NCBI RefSeq assembly: GCF_900142985.1
Contig: NZ_LT670849.1
Coordinates: forward strand, 5,596,501-5,660,500
Source of the DNA: Bradyrhizobium erythrophlei
GTDB taxonomy: Bacteria > Pseudomonadota > Alphaproteobacteria > Rhizobiales > Xanthobacteraceae
DNA: 64,000 nucleotides
Direction: 5' to 3'
The notes beneath the pieces are model-generated. The model was not told the origin of the DNA, searched no databases, and worked only from the letters and a program-made list of their open reading frames with translations. Below are positions 25,671 through 34,485 of this stretch, in pieces (position 1 is the stretch's first letter; each line of letters opens with the position of its first letter). Made by a program: the position numbers and the translations under genes.

Positions 25671-26291
25671 CTACCGCTTGTGGACTGCATAGGTCAGGTG
25701 AGTCACCCGCTGCGTCGGCTCCGCGCGGATCGGCTCCAGCGCCACGCGGCCCGCGTCCACGCCCTCGAACAGGCGGATTCCGGAGCCGAACAGCACGGGT
25801 GAGAGCGCGATCCCGAACTCGTCGATCAGGCCGGCGTTCACGTATTCCAGGATCGTTGCGCCGCCACCGGCGATGCGGACGTCCCGGTGGCCGGCAGCCT
25901 CGCGGGCCCGATCGAGCGCGGTCTTTATGCCGTCGTTGACGAAGTGGAAAATGGTCCCGCCCGGCCTCTCCCAGGGGTCGCGCTTCTCGTGCGTCACGAC
26001 GAAGACCGGCGTATGGAACGGAGCCTCCTCCGGCCACATCCGCTCGCCGGCGTCGAACATGCGCTTGCCCATGACGCTCGCGCCGGTGCGCTCGAACGTC
26101 TCCCGCATGACGTCGTTGTCGCGCCCCTCCTCGCCACCCTCGCCGAGCTTCAGGGTCTCCCGGAAGAACCGCGTCGGGAATATCCACTGCTGCAGTTCCA
26201 TCCATTGCTGCCCCATCAAGTCCTTGCTGGACTCGGGCGCGATAAACCCGTCCAGCGACATCGACACTTTGAAGAACACCTTTCCGGCCAT
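25671..26291 (-). CDS. Dihydrofolate reductase/RibD C-terminal-like protein
   Basis: 206 residues. VFFKVSMSLDGFIAPESSKD at the N-terminus, TGASVMGKRMFDAGERMWPE and VRIAGGGATILEYVNAGLID are the typical blocks of the RibD_C/DHFR-like family, which binds NADPH. A specific reductase substrate is not known. It overlaps the upstream AHSA1 gene by one base and is the last gene of a three-gene cassette with ArsR. Confidence 0.85.
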   Translation of the reverse strand: MAGKVFFKVSMSLDGFIAPESSKDLMGQQWMELQQWIFPTRFFRETLKLGEGGEEGRDNDVMRETFERTGASVMGKRMFDAGERMWPEEAPFHTPVFVVTHEKRDPWERPGGTIFHFVNDGIKTALDRAREAAGHRDVRIAGGGATILEYVNAGLIDEFGIALSPVLFGSGIRLFEGVDAGRVALEPIRAEPTQRVTHLTYAVHKR

Positions 26292-26788
26292 CAGTCCTCT
26301 CCCTTCCGAACGATCTCGGTGACGTAGGCAGCCAGTTTGCTCAGGGTCTGCTGGCCGCCCTCGATCACGTGGTACTTCTCGACCAGCTCGTCGCGCATCT
26401 CTTTGGTGGGGAACACCGTGTGCATCTCAACCCGGGTCGCCGCGCCATCGGGCGTGAAGGTGAGGACCGACTCGAAGGCGTTCGGGTCGCCGCGCCGTTC
26501 ACCGTGCAGCAGCGCGATCCGTTCCGGCGGCGAAATCTCAGTCCAGCAGATCCACTCCTGGTAGTCCGTTCCATCCGGTCCGTGCATCACGAAGTCCCAC
26601 ACGCCGCCGGCGCGGAACTCAAACGCCCGCGTGGTGGTGGTGAACCCCGTGGGTCCCCACCATCGCGACAGGTGCCGGACTTCGGTGAACGCCTCGAACA
26701 CCAGCTCCCGTGGGGCGCTAATGATCCGCGAGATCACGATCTCGCGGTCGGCCGTCGCCGACTGCGCGTCCCATCCTTTTACTGCCAT
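26291..26788 (-). CDS. SRPBCC (AHSA1/CalC-like) protein
   Basis: 165 residues. ISRIISAPRELVFEAFTEVR, LSRWWGPTGFTTTTRAFEFR, and WICWTEISPPERIALLHG are the AHSA1 blocks, with a C-terminal amphipathic helix. Such proteins often accompany ArsR regulators and DHFR-like proteins, as here, and are thought to bind hydrophobic ligands. It starts three bases after the stop of the ArsR gene and is translationally coupled to the next one. Confidence 0.87.
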   Translation of the reverse strand: MAVKGWDAQSATADREIVISRIISAPRELVFEAFTEVRHLSRWWGPTGFTTTTRAFEFRAGGVWDFVMHGPDGTDYQEWICWTEISPPERIALLHGERRGDPNAFESVLTFTPDGAATRVEMHTVFPTKEMRDELVEKYHVIEGGQQTLSKLAAYVTEIVRKGED

Positions 26789-26791
26789 CGG

Positions 26792-27133
26792 TCACTTCTC
26801 CTTCCTTGCCTTCTTGAGGTCCTGCACGTACGCGTCCAGCCGGTTGAAGCTCTCGTTCCAGAACCGTTCGAACCCGCCGGTCCACTCGTGGACCGCCCGC
26901 AACTCGTAGGCGTCAAGGCTGTACAGGCGCTGCTTGCCTGCCTTGCGGTCCCGCACCAGCCCGACTTCGCGGAGCACCCGCAGGTGTTTGGACGTCCCCG
27001 GCTGGGTCATCCCTAGCTCTTCGGCCAACTCGGTCACCGGCAGCTCACCCGTCCGCAGCAGGACCAGGATCTCCCGGCGCTGCGGCTCGGCGATCGCGTT
27101 GAAGATATCCGACGTGGTCGCTGCTCGTGCCAT
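26792..27133 (-). CDS. ArsR-family transcriptional regulator
   Basis: 113 residues from the ATG at 27133. The winged helix reads DIFNAIAEPQRREILVLLRT, ELPVTELAEELGMTQPGTSK, HLRVLREVGLVRDRKAGKQR. The metal-binding ELCVCDL motif of true arsenic sensors is absent, placing it in the SRPBCC-associated branch. The frame is open upstream of 27133 but that part overlaps the operator. It heads the cassette and probably represses it from the palindrome just upstream. Confidence 0.87.
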   Translation of the reverse strand: MARAATTSDIFNAIAEPQRREILVLLRTGELPVTELAEELGMTQPGTSKHLRVLREVGLVRDRKAGKQRLYSLDAYELRAVHEWTGGFERFWNESFNRLDAYVQDLKKARKEK

Positions 27134-27141
27134 GCGCTCAT

Positions 27142-27163
27142 CATATACCGATATCGGAATATG
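27142..27163 (-). promoter_or_regulatory. Candidate ArsR operator
   Basis: CATATACCGATATCGGAATATG is an imperfect palindrome centred on CCGATATCGG, nine bases upstream of the ArsR start codon and in an AT-rich patch that could hold the -10. The position is right for autorepression. Confidence 0.65.
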
Positions 27164-27190
27164 TAAAGCCGGAGCAATCAGGCGGGTCAC

Positions 27191-27223
27191 AAACAAAAAC
27201 CCCGGCATCGCTGCCGGGGTTTT
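27191..27223 (-). terminator. groESL terminator, copy 2 of a 33-bp direct repeat
   Basis: The same perfect hairpin as at 25546, followed on the minus strand by TTTTTG, 29 bp after the groEL stop codon. It also separates groEL from the promoter of the ArsR cassette. Confidence 0.88.
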
Positions 27224-27252
27224 GCATTTTGTAGATCGCTGATGCGAATGGA

Positions 27253-28911
<1,659 letters not shown>

Positions 28912-28931
28912 CTAGGGAAGGGGAACGACGC

Positions 28932-29249
28932 TTAAGCGGCTTTCTTCTTGCTGGCGGGGACGTCGGTCAGGACGCCCATGATGTCGCTCTCCTTCATGAT
29001 CAGGAGATCTTCGCCATCGATCTTGACCTCGGTGCCCGACCACTTGCCGAACAGGACGCGGTCGCCGACCTTGATGTCGATCGGGATCAGCTTGCCGGCT
29101 TCGTCGCGGCCGCCGGGGCCGACAGCGGTGACTTCACCCTGGGAGGGCTTTTCCTTGGCCGTGTCGGGAATGATGATGCCGCCTGCGGTCTTCTCTTCGG
29201 CGTCGATGCGCTTGACCACGACGCGGTCGTGAAGCGGACGGAATTTCAT
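28932..29249 (-). CDS. groES: Co-chaperonin GroES
   Basis: 105 residues. [60 protein letters not shown] and a Lys/Ala tail are typical. It caps GroEL during folding. First gene of the groESL operon, behind AGGAGGA close to the start codon. Confidence 0.98.
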   Translation of the reverse strand: MKFRPLHDRVVVKRIDAEEKTAGGIIIPDTAKEKPSQGEVTAVGPGGRDEAGKLIPIDIKVGDRVLFGKWSGTEVKIDGEDLLIMKESDIMGVLTDVPASKKKAA

Positions 29250-29293
29250 GCAGTCCTCCTAAGTTTCTGAAGATGTTTGCGAATTTTGCAAAA

Positions 29294-29320
29294 TTGGCAA
29301 TCGCCGCCGACGAGTGCCAG
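29294..29320 (-). promoter_or_regulatory. CIRCE element (HrcA operator) of groESL
   Basis: TTGGCAATC, nine bases, GAGTGCCAG: the 9-N9-9 CIRCE layout (consensus TTAGCACTC-N9-GAGTGCTAA) with a couple of mismatches. It lies 45-71 bp upstream of groES, just downstream of the predicted promoter, as expected for HrcA repression. Confidence 0.88.
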
Positions 29321-29332
29321 CGGGCAAAATGG

Positions 29333-29361
29333 AGATAGTCCAGAGCGTTAAGGGAGACAAG
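29333..29361 (-). promoter_or_regulatory. Candidate sigma-32 (RpoH) promoter of groESL
   Basis: On the minus strand CTTG (29361-29358), 18 bases, then ACTATCT (29339-29333), six of seven positions of the alphaproteobacterial CYTATNT -10. The CIRCE element begins 12 bp downstream. Confidence 0.6.
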
Positions 29362-29378
29362 AGGCGATAGCAGAAAAA

Positions 29379-29405
29379 TTGGCACTCAAATAGGGCACGT
29401 GCCAG
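29379..29405. promoter_or_regulatory. Second, degenerate CIRCE-like site
   Basis: TTGGCACTC, nine bases, ACGTGCCAG. The left half is a strong CIRCE half-site; the right half has about three mismatches. It lies upstream of the predicted groESL promoter. Confidence 0.5.
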
Positions 29406-29453
29406 TTTTCGCGCTCATCGTTAACGCGACCGGGTTCGGGCCGCGCCGCGCTA

Positions 29454-29480
29454 TTAGCAGCCTCTCTAAGTGGCTGCTAA
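29454..29480. promoter_or_regulatory. Third site with CIRCE geometry, perfect inverted repeat
   Basis: TTAGCAGCC, nine bases, GGCTGCTAA: a perfect 9-N9-9 inverted repeat differing from the CIRCE consensus only at two symmetric positions per arm. It lies between the divergent groES and usg genes. Confidence 0.5.
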
Positions 29481-29640
29481 TGCAGACTTTTTCAACACAT
29501 CGTTAAACATTTAAGCTTGTGATGGGTTGTTCGCGTGCGTCACATTTCTCTGATGTGAGTGCATCTCGACTCAAGGTGGCGGCCTGCCATCCGGGCTCAC
29601 GCCACCGCGGCCAGTGCACTCTCGCAAATGGAGGGTTGGC

Positions 29641-29925
29641 ATGGTCTCGCGGGTTGGCGTTTCCGAAGACTTCCGGAAACAAGTGCTGGGTTACGGGCTG
29701 ACGACGGCGGAAATTCTCTATCGGATGCCGGATCATCCATCGCTGCTACAGAGCTACGTCTGGCAGAACTACGACCTGTTTCCGAAATTTCCGGCGCTGA
29801 GCGACTTCCTCCATTTCTGGCAAACCAAGCTCGAGGGGCCGCTTTATTCGGTTCGCGTCGCCCACTCCAAGCTGATCAAGCCCGCCGAACTTCGCGCCGT
29901 CGACGGCGTGTTCCGCCTGCATTGA
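29641..29925 (+). CDS. usg: Usg family protein
   Basis: 94 residues from the ATG at 29641, which has GGAGG at good distance. DFRKQVLGYGLTTAEILYRM, PDHPSLLQSYVWQNYDLFPK, FWQTKLEGPLYSVRVAHSKL match the Usg family, named for an ORF upstream of a phosphoribosylanthranilate isomerase gene in Caulobacter. Its function is unknown. No trp gene is adjacent here; it is divergent from groESL. Confidence 0.87.
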   Translation: MVSRVGVSEDFRKQVLGYGLTTAEILYRMPDHPSLLQSYVWQNYDLFPKFPALSDFLHFWQTKLEGPLYSVRVAHSKLIKPAELRAVDGVFRLH

Positions 29926-29935
29926 TTGGGAATGC

Positions 29936-30062
29936 GTGGCCACGGCGTTCCCCGGACGCTGCGCAGCGCGCTAGCGGTGGGCTGCTGATCCGGGGCCCAT
30001 CTAACTAGGTTCCGGCTCTGCGGAGCGGCACTGACGCGCCGCACCGCGTCCGGGACACGAGA
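29936..30062. repeat. Palindromic dispersed repeat (CCGGGACAC family), copy 1
   Basis: GGCCACGGCGTTCCCCGGAC opens and CACCGCGTCCGGGACACGAG closes an imperfect palindrome with internal GCTGCGCAGCGC and CTCTGCGGAGC hairpins. The family recurs at 46091-46212 and 48086-48256. Confidence 0.6.
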
Positions 30063-30142
30063 TGGCAGGTTGCGCTTCGCTAAACCATCTTACGAAGCTG
30101 TGATACGCTTCGCTTTCCTGATTTGTCGGGAAGGGAGCAATC

Positions 30143-30715
30143 ATGGCCAAAAAGAAATCGAAGAAGCCGGCCGCGCGCGCGACCGCCAAATCGCGTGCAG
30201 CGGCGAAGACATCGGCGCGCAAGAAATCGTCAACTCGAAAGGTTGTCGCCAAGTCGAACGCCAAGTCGAACGCGCGGCGAAAATTGAAGAGCAAGGGCAG
30301 GGCGGCGGCGCCGGTCAAGCGCGCGCGACCGAAGCAGCATGTCGCCATCAGCCATCACCGCGACGAGGACTTCAAATCCGACGGGCTGCGCGCCTATGCG
30401 CAATATCGCGACCTCGGCGTGGTCGAAGCCAGCGGTGGCGTGGCGCGGGCGCATGTCATCCGCCTGATCGGCCCGTGCGATCCGAACGAAGTGTCAAAGC
30501 TGCACTTCCACGACGTCGATTTCCAGATGGTCTACGTGCTCAAGGGTTGGGTGAAGACCTACATGGAAGGTGTTGGCGAAACGACGTTCCAGATCGGCAG
30601 CTCCTGGACCCAGCCGCCGCGCATCAAGCACCTGATCATGGACTATTCCGACGACGTCGAATTGCTGGAAGTGATCCTGCCGGCCGACTTCAAGACCGTC
30701 GAACTGGCGGCGTGA
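30143..30715 (+). CDS. Cupin protein with Lys/Arg/Ala-rich histone-H1-like tail
   Basis: 190 residues. Residues 1-66 are almost entirely Lys, Ala, Arg and Ser (MAKKKSKKPAARATAKSRAA and on), like the tails of histone-H1-like bacterial proteins. From about residue 70 it is a compact cupin (LHFHDVDFQMVYVLKGWVKT, GSSWTQPPRIKHLIMDYSDD) with metal-ligand-type His residues. The tail would bind nucleic acid or acidic surfaces; the cupin ligand is unknown. The start is supported by GGGAGCA. Confidence 0.8.
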   Translation: MAKKKSKKPAARATAKSRAAAKTSARKKSSTRKVVAKSNAKSNARRKLKSKGRAAAPVKRARPKQHVAISHHRDEDFKSDGLRAYAQYRDLGVVEASGGVARAHVIRLIGPCDPNEVSKLHFHDVDFQMVYVLKGWVKTYMEGVGETTFQIGSSWTQPPRIKHLIMDYSDDVELLEVILPADFKTVELAA

Positions 30716-30817
30716 TTCCTCGCTTGCGCGTTTGAACCGGTCGACGGCGTCCTGCGACGAACAGCGGAAGGAAGCCAGCGTGCGCCGTGCACGGCCTGGT
30801 TTATCGATGGGGCGCTC

Positions 30818-31747
30818 TTGAAAATTTCATCCACGATCCTCGCCGTTGCGGTTGGCCTGAACTGCGCGGCCGCCATGGCACAGCAACAACAATCGCCGCC
30901 TCCCGATCTTGGCCTGCACGAGATCGCGGATTCCGACATGGATCGTTACATCGCCAAGTCCAACGGCGTTGTCGGCCTCCTGAACGCTTCGCTACGCGGC
31001 AAGGAATCCTGGAACAGATATCTCAGCTGGGTCGACGTGAAGCGCGGCCCGACCGGCAAGGAGCGCATCATCTACGGCCTGTACTCGGTCGGATCGTCGG
31101 CCAAGGACGCGATAGAGAAGGCGCGCAAGGCGGCGGGCGACAAGCCGGCGATCCCTGCACTCGACGATGCAACCAGGCAGCTCGCCTCGGCCTTCGAAGC
31201 GCTGATTCCGATCCTGAACGAAGCGGAAGCCTATTACGATCGCAAGGATTACCTTTCCGACAACATGGCAGGAGGCAAGGCGCTGCACGAAAAAATGGTT
31301 CCGGCGGTAACGGCGTTTCTCGCGGCACGCGCCACGACCGACGCACTGCAGGAGCAGTTCAAGGACATGCTCGACCGCGAGCAGCTGGCGAAGATCGAAA
31401 AGGCCGAAGGCAGGAGCGTGCGCTGGCAGGTGCGAAACACCATGACGCTGGCGAAGAAGGCGGTCGACTTGATGCCGTCGAACCCGAAAGGCGGCGCCGA
31501 CCTCCAGCAGTTCGATGCGGCGCTTGCGACTCTCGGCAACGCGGTGCGCGACTTCGATACGGCGGTCCGTGAGTCCGGAAAATCAACGTCGATCGACTCG
31601 TATCCGCGCGACATTCTCGGCAAATTGCGCGAGATGCGCGACAACATCGCCAAGGGCCGCGCCGACAACATGACGTATTCGATGGACTATAATGGCGTCA
31701 TCCAGCGCTATAACATGATGGTGACGCTGTCGAACGCGTTCCATTGA
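30818..31747 (+). CDS. Secreted DUF3829-like (YiiG-type) protein
   Basis: 309 residues from a TTG start; no upstream ATG stays open. The N-terminus is a signal peptide (KISSTILAVAVGLNCAAAMA). The rest is long amphipathic helices: AKSNGVVGLLNASLRGKESW, NRYLSWVDVKRGPTGKERII, LNEAEAYYDRKDYLSDNMAG, matching the DUF3829 family of periplasmic or lipid-anchored proteins. Function unknown. Confidence 0.75.
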   Translation: MKISSTILAVAVGLNCAAAMAQQQQSPPPDLGLHEIADSDMDRYIAKSNGVVGLLNASLRGKESWNRYLSWVDVKRGPTGKERIIYGLYSVGSSAKDAIEKARKAAGDKPAIPALDDATRQLASAFEALIPILNEAEAYYDRKDYLSDNMAGGKALHEKMVPAVTAFLAARATTDALQEQFKDMLDREQLAKIEKAEGRSVRWQVRNTMTLAKKAVDLMPSNPKGGADLQQFDAALATLGNAVRDFDTAVRESGKSTSIDSYPRDILGKLREMRDNIAKGRADNMTYSMDYNGVIQRYNMMVTLSNAFH

Positions 31748-31760
31748 CCGCGTAACGCTG

Positions 31761-33026
31761 TCACGTCAGCACGCCGACGATTGCGCCCATCAGGCAGGTC
31801 GTCAGCGTGCCCGAGACGATCGATTTGAGCCCGAGCGAGTTGATCTCGGCGCGGCGCTCGGGCGCCATGACGCCGAGGCCGCCGACCATGATGCCAAGGC
31901 TGCCGAAATTGGCGAAGCCGCACATCGCATAGAGCATGATCAGGCGCGAGCGCGGGTCGAGCGTGCCGGCCGGCAATTTCGAGAAGTCGACATAGGCGAT
32001 GAGTTCGTTGAGCACGGTCTTCGTGCCCATGAGACTGCCGGCAGGCACGGCTTGCGGCCACGGCAGTCCCATCAGCCAGCATACCGGCGCCATGATATAG
32101 CCGAGCAGGCGTTGCAGCGTGATCGCGCCGCCGAGTTCGGGCAGAAGGGCGAGAATGCTGTTTGCCAGATGGACCAGCGCCACCAGTACGATCAGCATCG
32201 CGATGATGTTGATCAGGAGTTCGATTCCGGACGTCGTGCCCTTGACGATCGCGTCCATCGTCGACGTCGCGTGCAGGTCGGGATCTTCGGTGAGGCGCGG
32301 ATCGCCCGCCGTGCCACCGGTTTTCACGTCGCGCGTTTCCGGCACCATGATCAGGCTGACCAGGATGGCGGCGGGCGCGCCCATGACCGAGGCGATCACG
32401 AAGTGCCCGGCAGCATCCGGAATCAACGGCGAGAGCAGCGTGGCGTAGAGCACCAGCACGGTGCCGGCGATGCCGGCCATGCCCCCGGTCATCACCAGGA
32501 ATAATTCGCTGCGGGTGAGCTGGGCGATATACGGGCGGATGAACAGCGGCGCTTCCACCATGCCGAGGAAGATATTGGCGGCGGTGGAGAGACCGACCGC
32601 GCCGCCGATCCCAAGCGTGCGTTCGAGCGCGACAGCCATACCGCGGACGATCGGCGGCAGGACGCGCCAGTAGAACAGCAGCGTGGTCAGGACGCTCATC
32701 AACAGCACGATCGGCAGCGCCTGAAACGCCAGGATGAAATCGGCGCCCGGCGATTTCAGATCGAACGGCAGCGCGCCGCCGCCGAGATAGCCGAACACGA
32801 ACGACGTGCCCGCGCGCGAGGCGGAAGCGATGGCGCCGACCGCATCGTTGATCGCGCCGAACAGGTGGGCCACGAAGGGCAGCTTGATCAGAACGACCGC
32901 GGTCGCAAAGGTAACCACGAGGCCAACGATCGCCTGCCGCAGCGACACGCTACGGCGATTCTCGCCAAGCACCCAGGCGAGCGCGAGCAGCGCGACCACG
33001 CCGAACGCCGATTGCAGTTGCAGCAT
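31761..33026 (-). CDS. Concentrative nucleoside transporter (NupC/CNT family)
   Basis: 421 residues with about ten membrane segments. Diagnostic blocks are FLGMVEAPLFIRPYIAQLTR, SELFLVMTGGMAGIAGTVLV, GTKTVLNELIAYVDF and MCGFANFGSLGIMVGGLGVM. CNT proteins import nucleosides with H+ or Na+. It converges on the DUF3829-like gene and has no metabolic neighbour; the purine-salvage gene gpt is 12 kb away. Confidence 0.9.
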   Translation of the reverse strand: MLQLQSAFGVVALLALAWVLGENRRSVSLRQAIVGLVVTFATAVVLIKLPFVAHLFGAINDAVGAIASASRAGTSFVFGYLGGGALPFDLKSPGADFILAFQALPIVLLMSVLTTLLFYWRVLPPIVRGMAVALERTLGIGGAVGLSTAANIFLGMVEAPLFIRPYIAQLTRSELFLVMTGGMAGIAGTVLVLYATLLSPLIPDAAGHFVIASVMGAPAAILVSLIMVPETRDVKTGGTAGDPRLTEDPDLHATSTMDAIVKGTTSGIELLINIIAMLIVLVALVHLANSILALLPELGGAITLQRLLGYIMAPVCWLMGLPWPQAVPAGSLMGTKTVLNELIAYVDFSKLPAGTLDPRSRLIMLYAMCGFANFGSLGIMVGGLGVMAPERRAEINSLGLKSIVSGTLTTCLMGAIVGVLT

Positions 33027-33043
33027 GTGTCCCCCAAGTCCCA

Positions 33044-33146
33044 GCCGCCCTCATGGTGAGGAGGCGCGAATGCGCCGTCTCGAACCATGAGGCCCCATCC
33101 TTCGAGACGCCGCTTGCGTGGCTCCTCAGGATGAGGGAAGCGAGCA
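33044..33146. repeat. Palindromic dispersed repeat (CTCATGGTGAGGAG family)
   Basis: CCCTCATGGTGAGGAGGCGC begins and GGCTCCTCAGGATGAGGG ends an imperfect palindrome with internal CGTCTCGAACCATGAGG and CATCCTTCGAGACG segments that also pair. This family is widespread in Bradyrhizobium-type genomes (family knowledge); only one copy is here. Confidence 0.65.
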
Positions 33147-33252
33147 ACCCCACCAAATATGGCAGCGTTGCGCTTTGTGGTGCAATGCCATGCAAGGCTT
33201 GTTCCCAGCCGGAAGTTGACTTTGGCGCCGCCAGCGGCCACCGATAGCCGTC

Positions 33253-34476
33253 ATGTCTACGATTTCGCCGGTAAGTGCCGGGACACTTCTCCGACTTCCC
33301 TCATTCCTTTTCTTCCTGCTGTCGCGAAGCCTGACGCGATTTGCTAGCCAGATCGGCGCGGTGGCGATCGGCTGGCAGATCTATGACCTTACCGGCAGCG
33401 CCTTCGATCTCGGCATGGTCGGGCTGGTGCAGTTCCTGCCCACCGCGCTCCTGGTGTTCGTCGCGGGCCAAACCGCCGACCGGTTCGAGCGCAAGCGCGT
33501 GGTGCAGTTGTGTCAGCTCGCGGAGGCCGCCACCGCGCTGTTCCTGTGCTGGGGCTCCTATGGCGGCTGGCTCACCGAGGTGCACATCTTCATCGCGACC
33601 TTCGTGCTCGGCATGGCGGGCGCGTTCGAAAGCCCGACGATTTCGGCGCTGCTGCCGCTGATCGCGCCGCAGGGCTCGCTGCAACGCGCGACCGCGTTGT
33701 CGAGTGCGGCGGCTCAGGTCGCGACCATCACGGGTCCCGCGCTCGGCGGGATCGCTTACGCGTTCGCGCCAGGTTTGCCCTACGGCATCATGCTGGCGTT
33801 CTGGCTTCTCTCCGCGCTGTTGACCGGCGGCATCCGGACCACCGAGCCGGAGCCGGCCAAGGACGCTGCGACGGCCGATGATGTCTTTGCCGGCGTTCGT
33901 TTCATCAGAAACAATCCCGCCATTCTCGGCACCATATCGCTCGACCTGTTTGCGGTGCTGTTCGGCGGCGTGACCGCGCTGTTGCCGATCTATGCGCGCG
34001 ATATCCTCAATGCCGGTCCGTCCGGCCTCGGCATCCTGCGCGCGGCGCCCGCCGTTGGCGCGCTGCTGATGACCACGATTCTGGCGCGCCACGCCATCGA
34101 CCGCCGCGTCGGCATGCGCATGTTCCAGTCGGTGATCGTGTTCGGCGTTGCGACCGTCGTATTCGCACTGTCGCACTGGATCTGGCTGTCGGTGCTGGCG
34201 CTCGCCGTTCTCGGTGCGGCCGATACCATCAGCGTCGTGATCCGCTTCTCGCTGGTGCAACTGGCGACGCCGAACGAAATGCGCGGCCGCGTCGGCGCCG
34301 TGAACTTCCTGTTCATCAACGCCTCGAACTATCTCGGCCAGTTCGAGAGCGGCGTGGCCGCGGCGCTGCTCGGTACGGTGGCGTCCGCCGTGCTCGGCGG
34401 CGTTGCCACGGTTGCGATTGCGCTGATCTGGATGAGGCTGTTCCCGTCGCTGCGCGATGTCGAACGGCTGGAGTAG
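33253..34476 (+). CDS. MFS transporter (EntS/MFS_3-like exporter)
   Basis: 407 residues, about twelve membrane segments. The block SQIGAVAIGWQIYDLTGSAF, then DLGMVGLVQFLP and AGQTADRFERKRVVQL carry the conserved motif A region, and VQLATPNEMRGRVGAVNFLF is typical of the MFS_3 exporters. Likely a drug or siderophore efflux protein. It is divergent from the repeat and convergent with the GT-C-like gene. Confidence 0.88.
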   Translation: MSTISPVSAGTLLRLPSFLFFLLSRSLTRFASQIGAVAIGWQIYDLTGSAFDLGMVGLVQFLPTALLVFVAGQTADRFERKRVVQLCQLAEAATALFLCWGSYGGWLTEVHIFIATFVLGMAGAFESPTISALLPLIAPQGSLQRATALSSAAAQVATITGPALGGIAYAFAPGLPYGIMLAFWLLSALLTGGIRTTEPEPAKDAATADDVFAGVRFIRNNPAILGTISLDLFAVLFGGVTALLPIYARDILNAGPSGLGILRAAPAVGALLMTTILARHAIDRRVGMRMFQSVIVFGVATVVFALSHWIWLSVLALAVLGAADTISVVIRFSLVQLATPNEMRGRVGAVNFLFINASNYLGQFESGVAAALLGTVASAVLGGVATVAIALIWMRLFPSLRDVERLE

Positions 34477-34485
34477 GGGCGCGAC

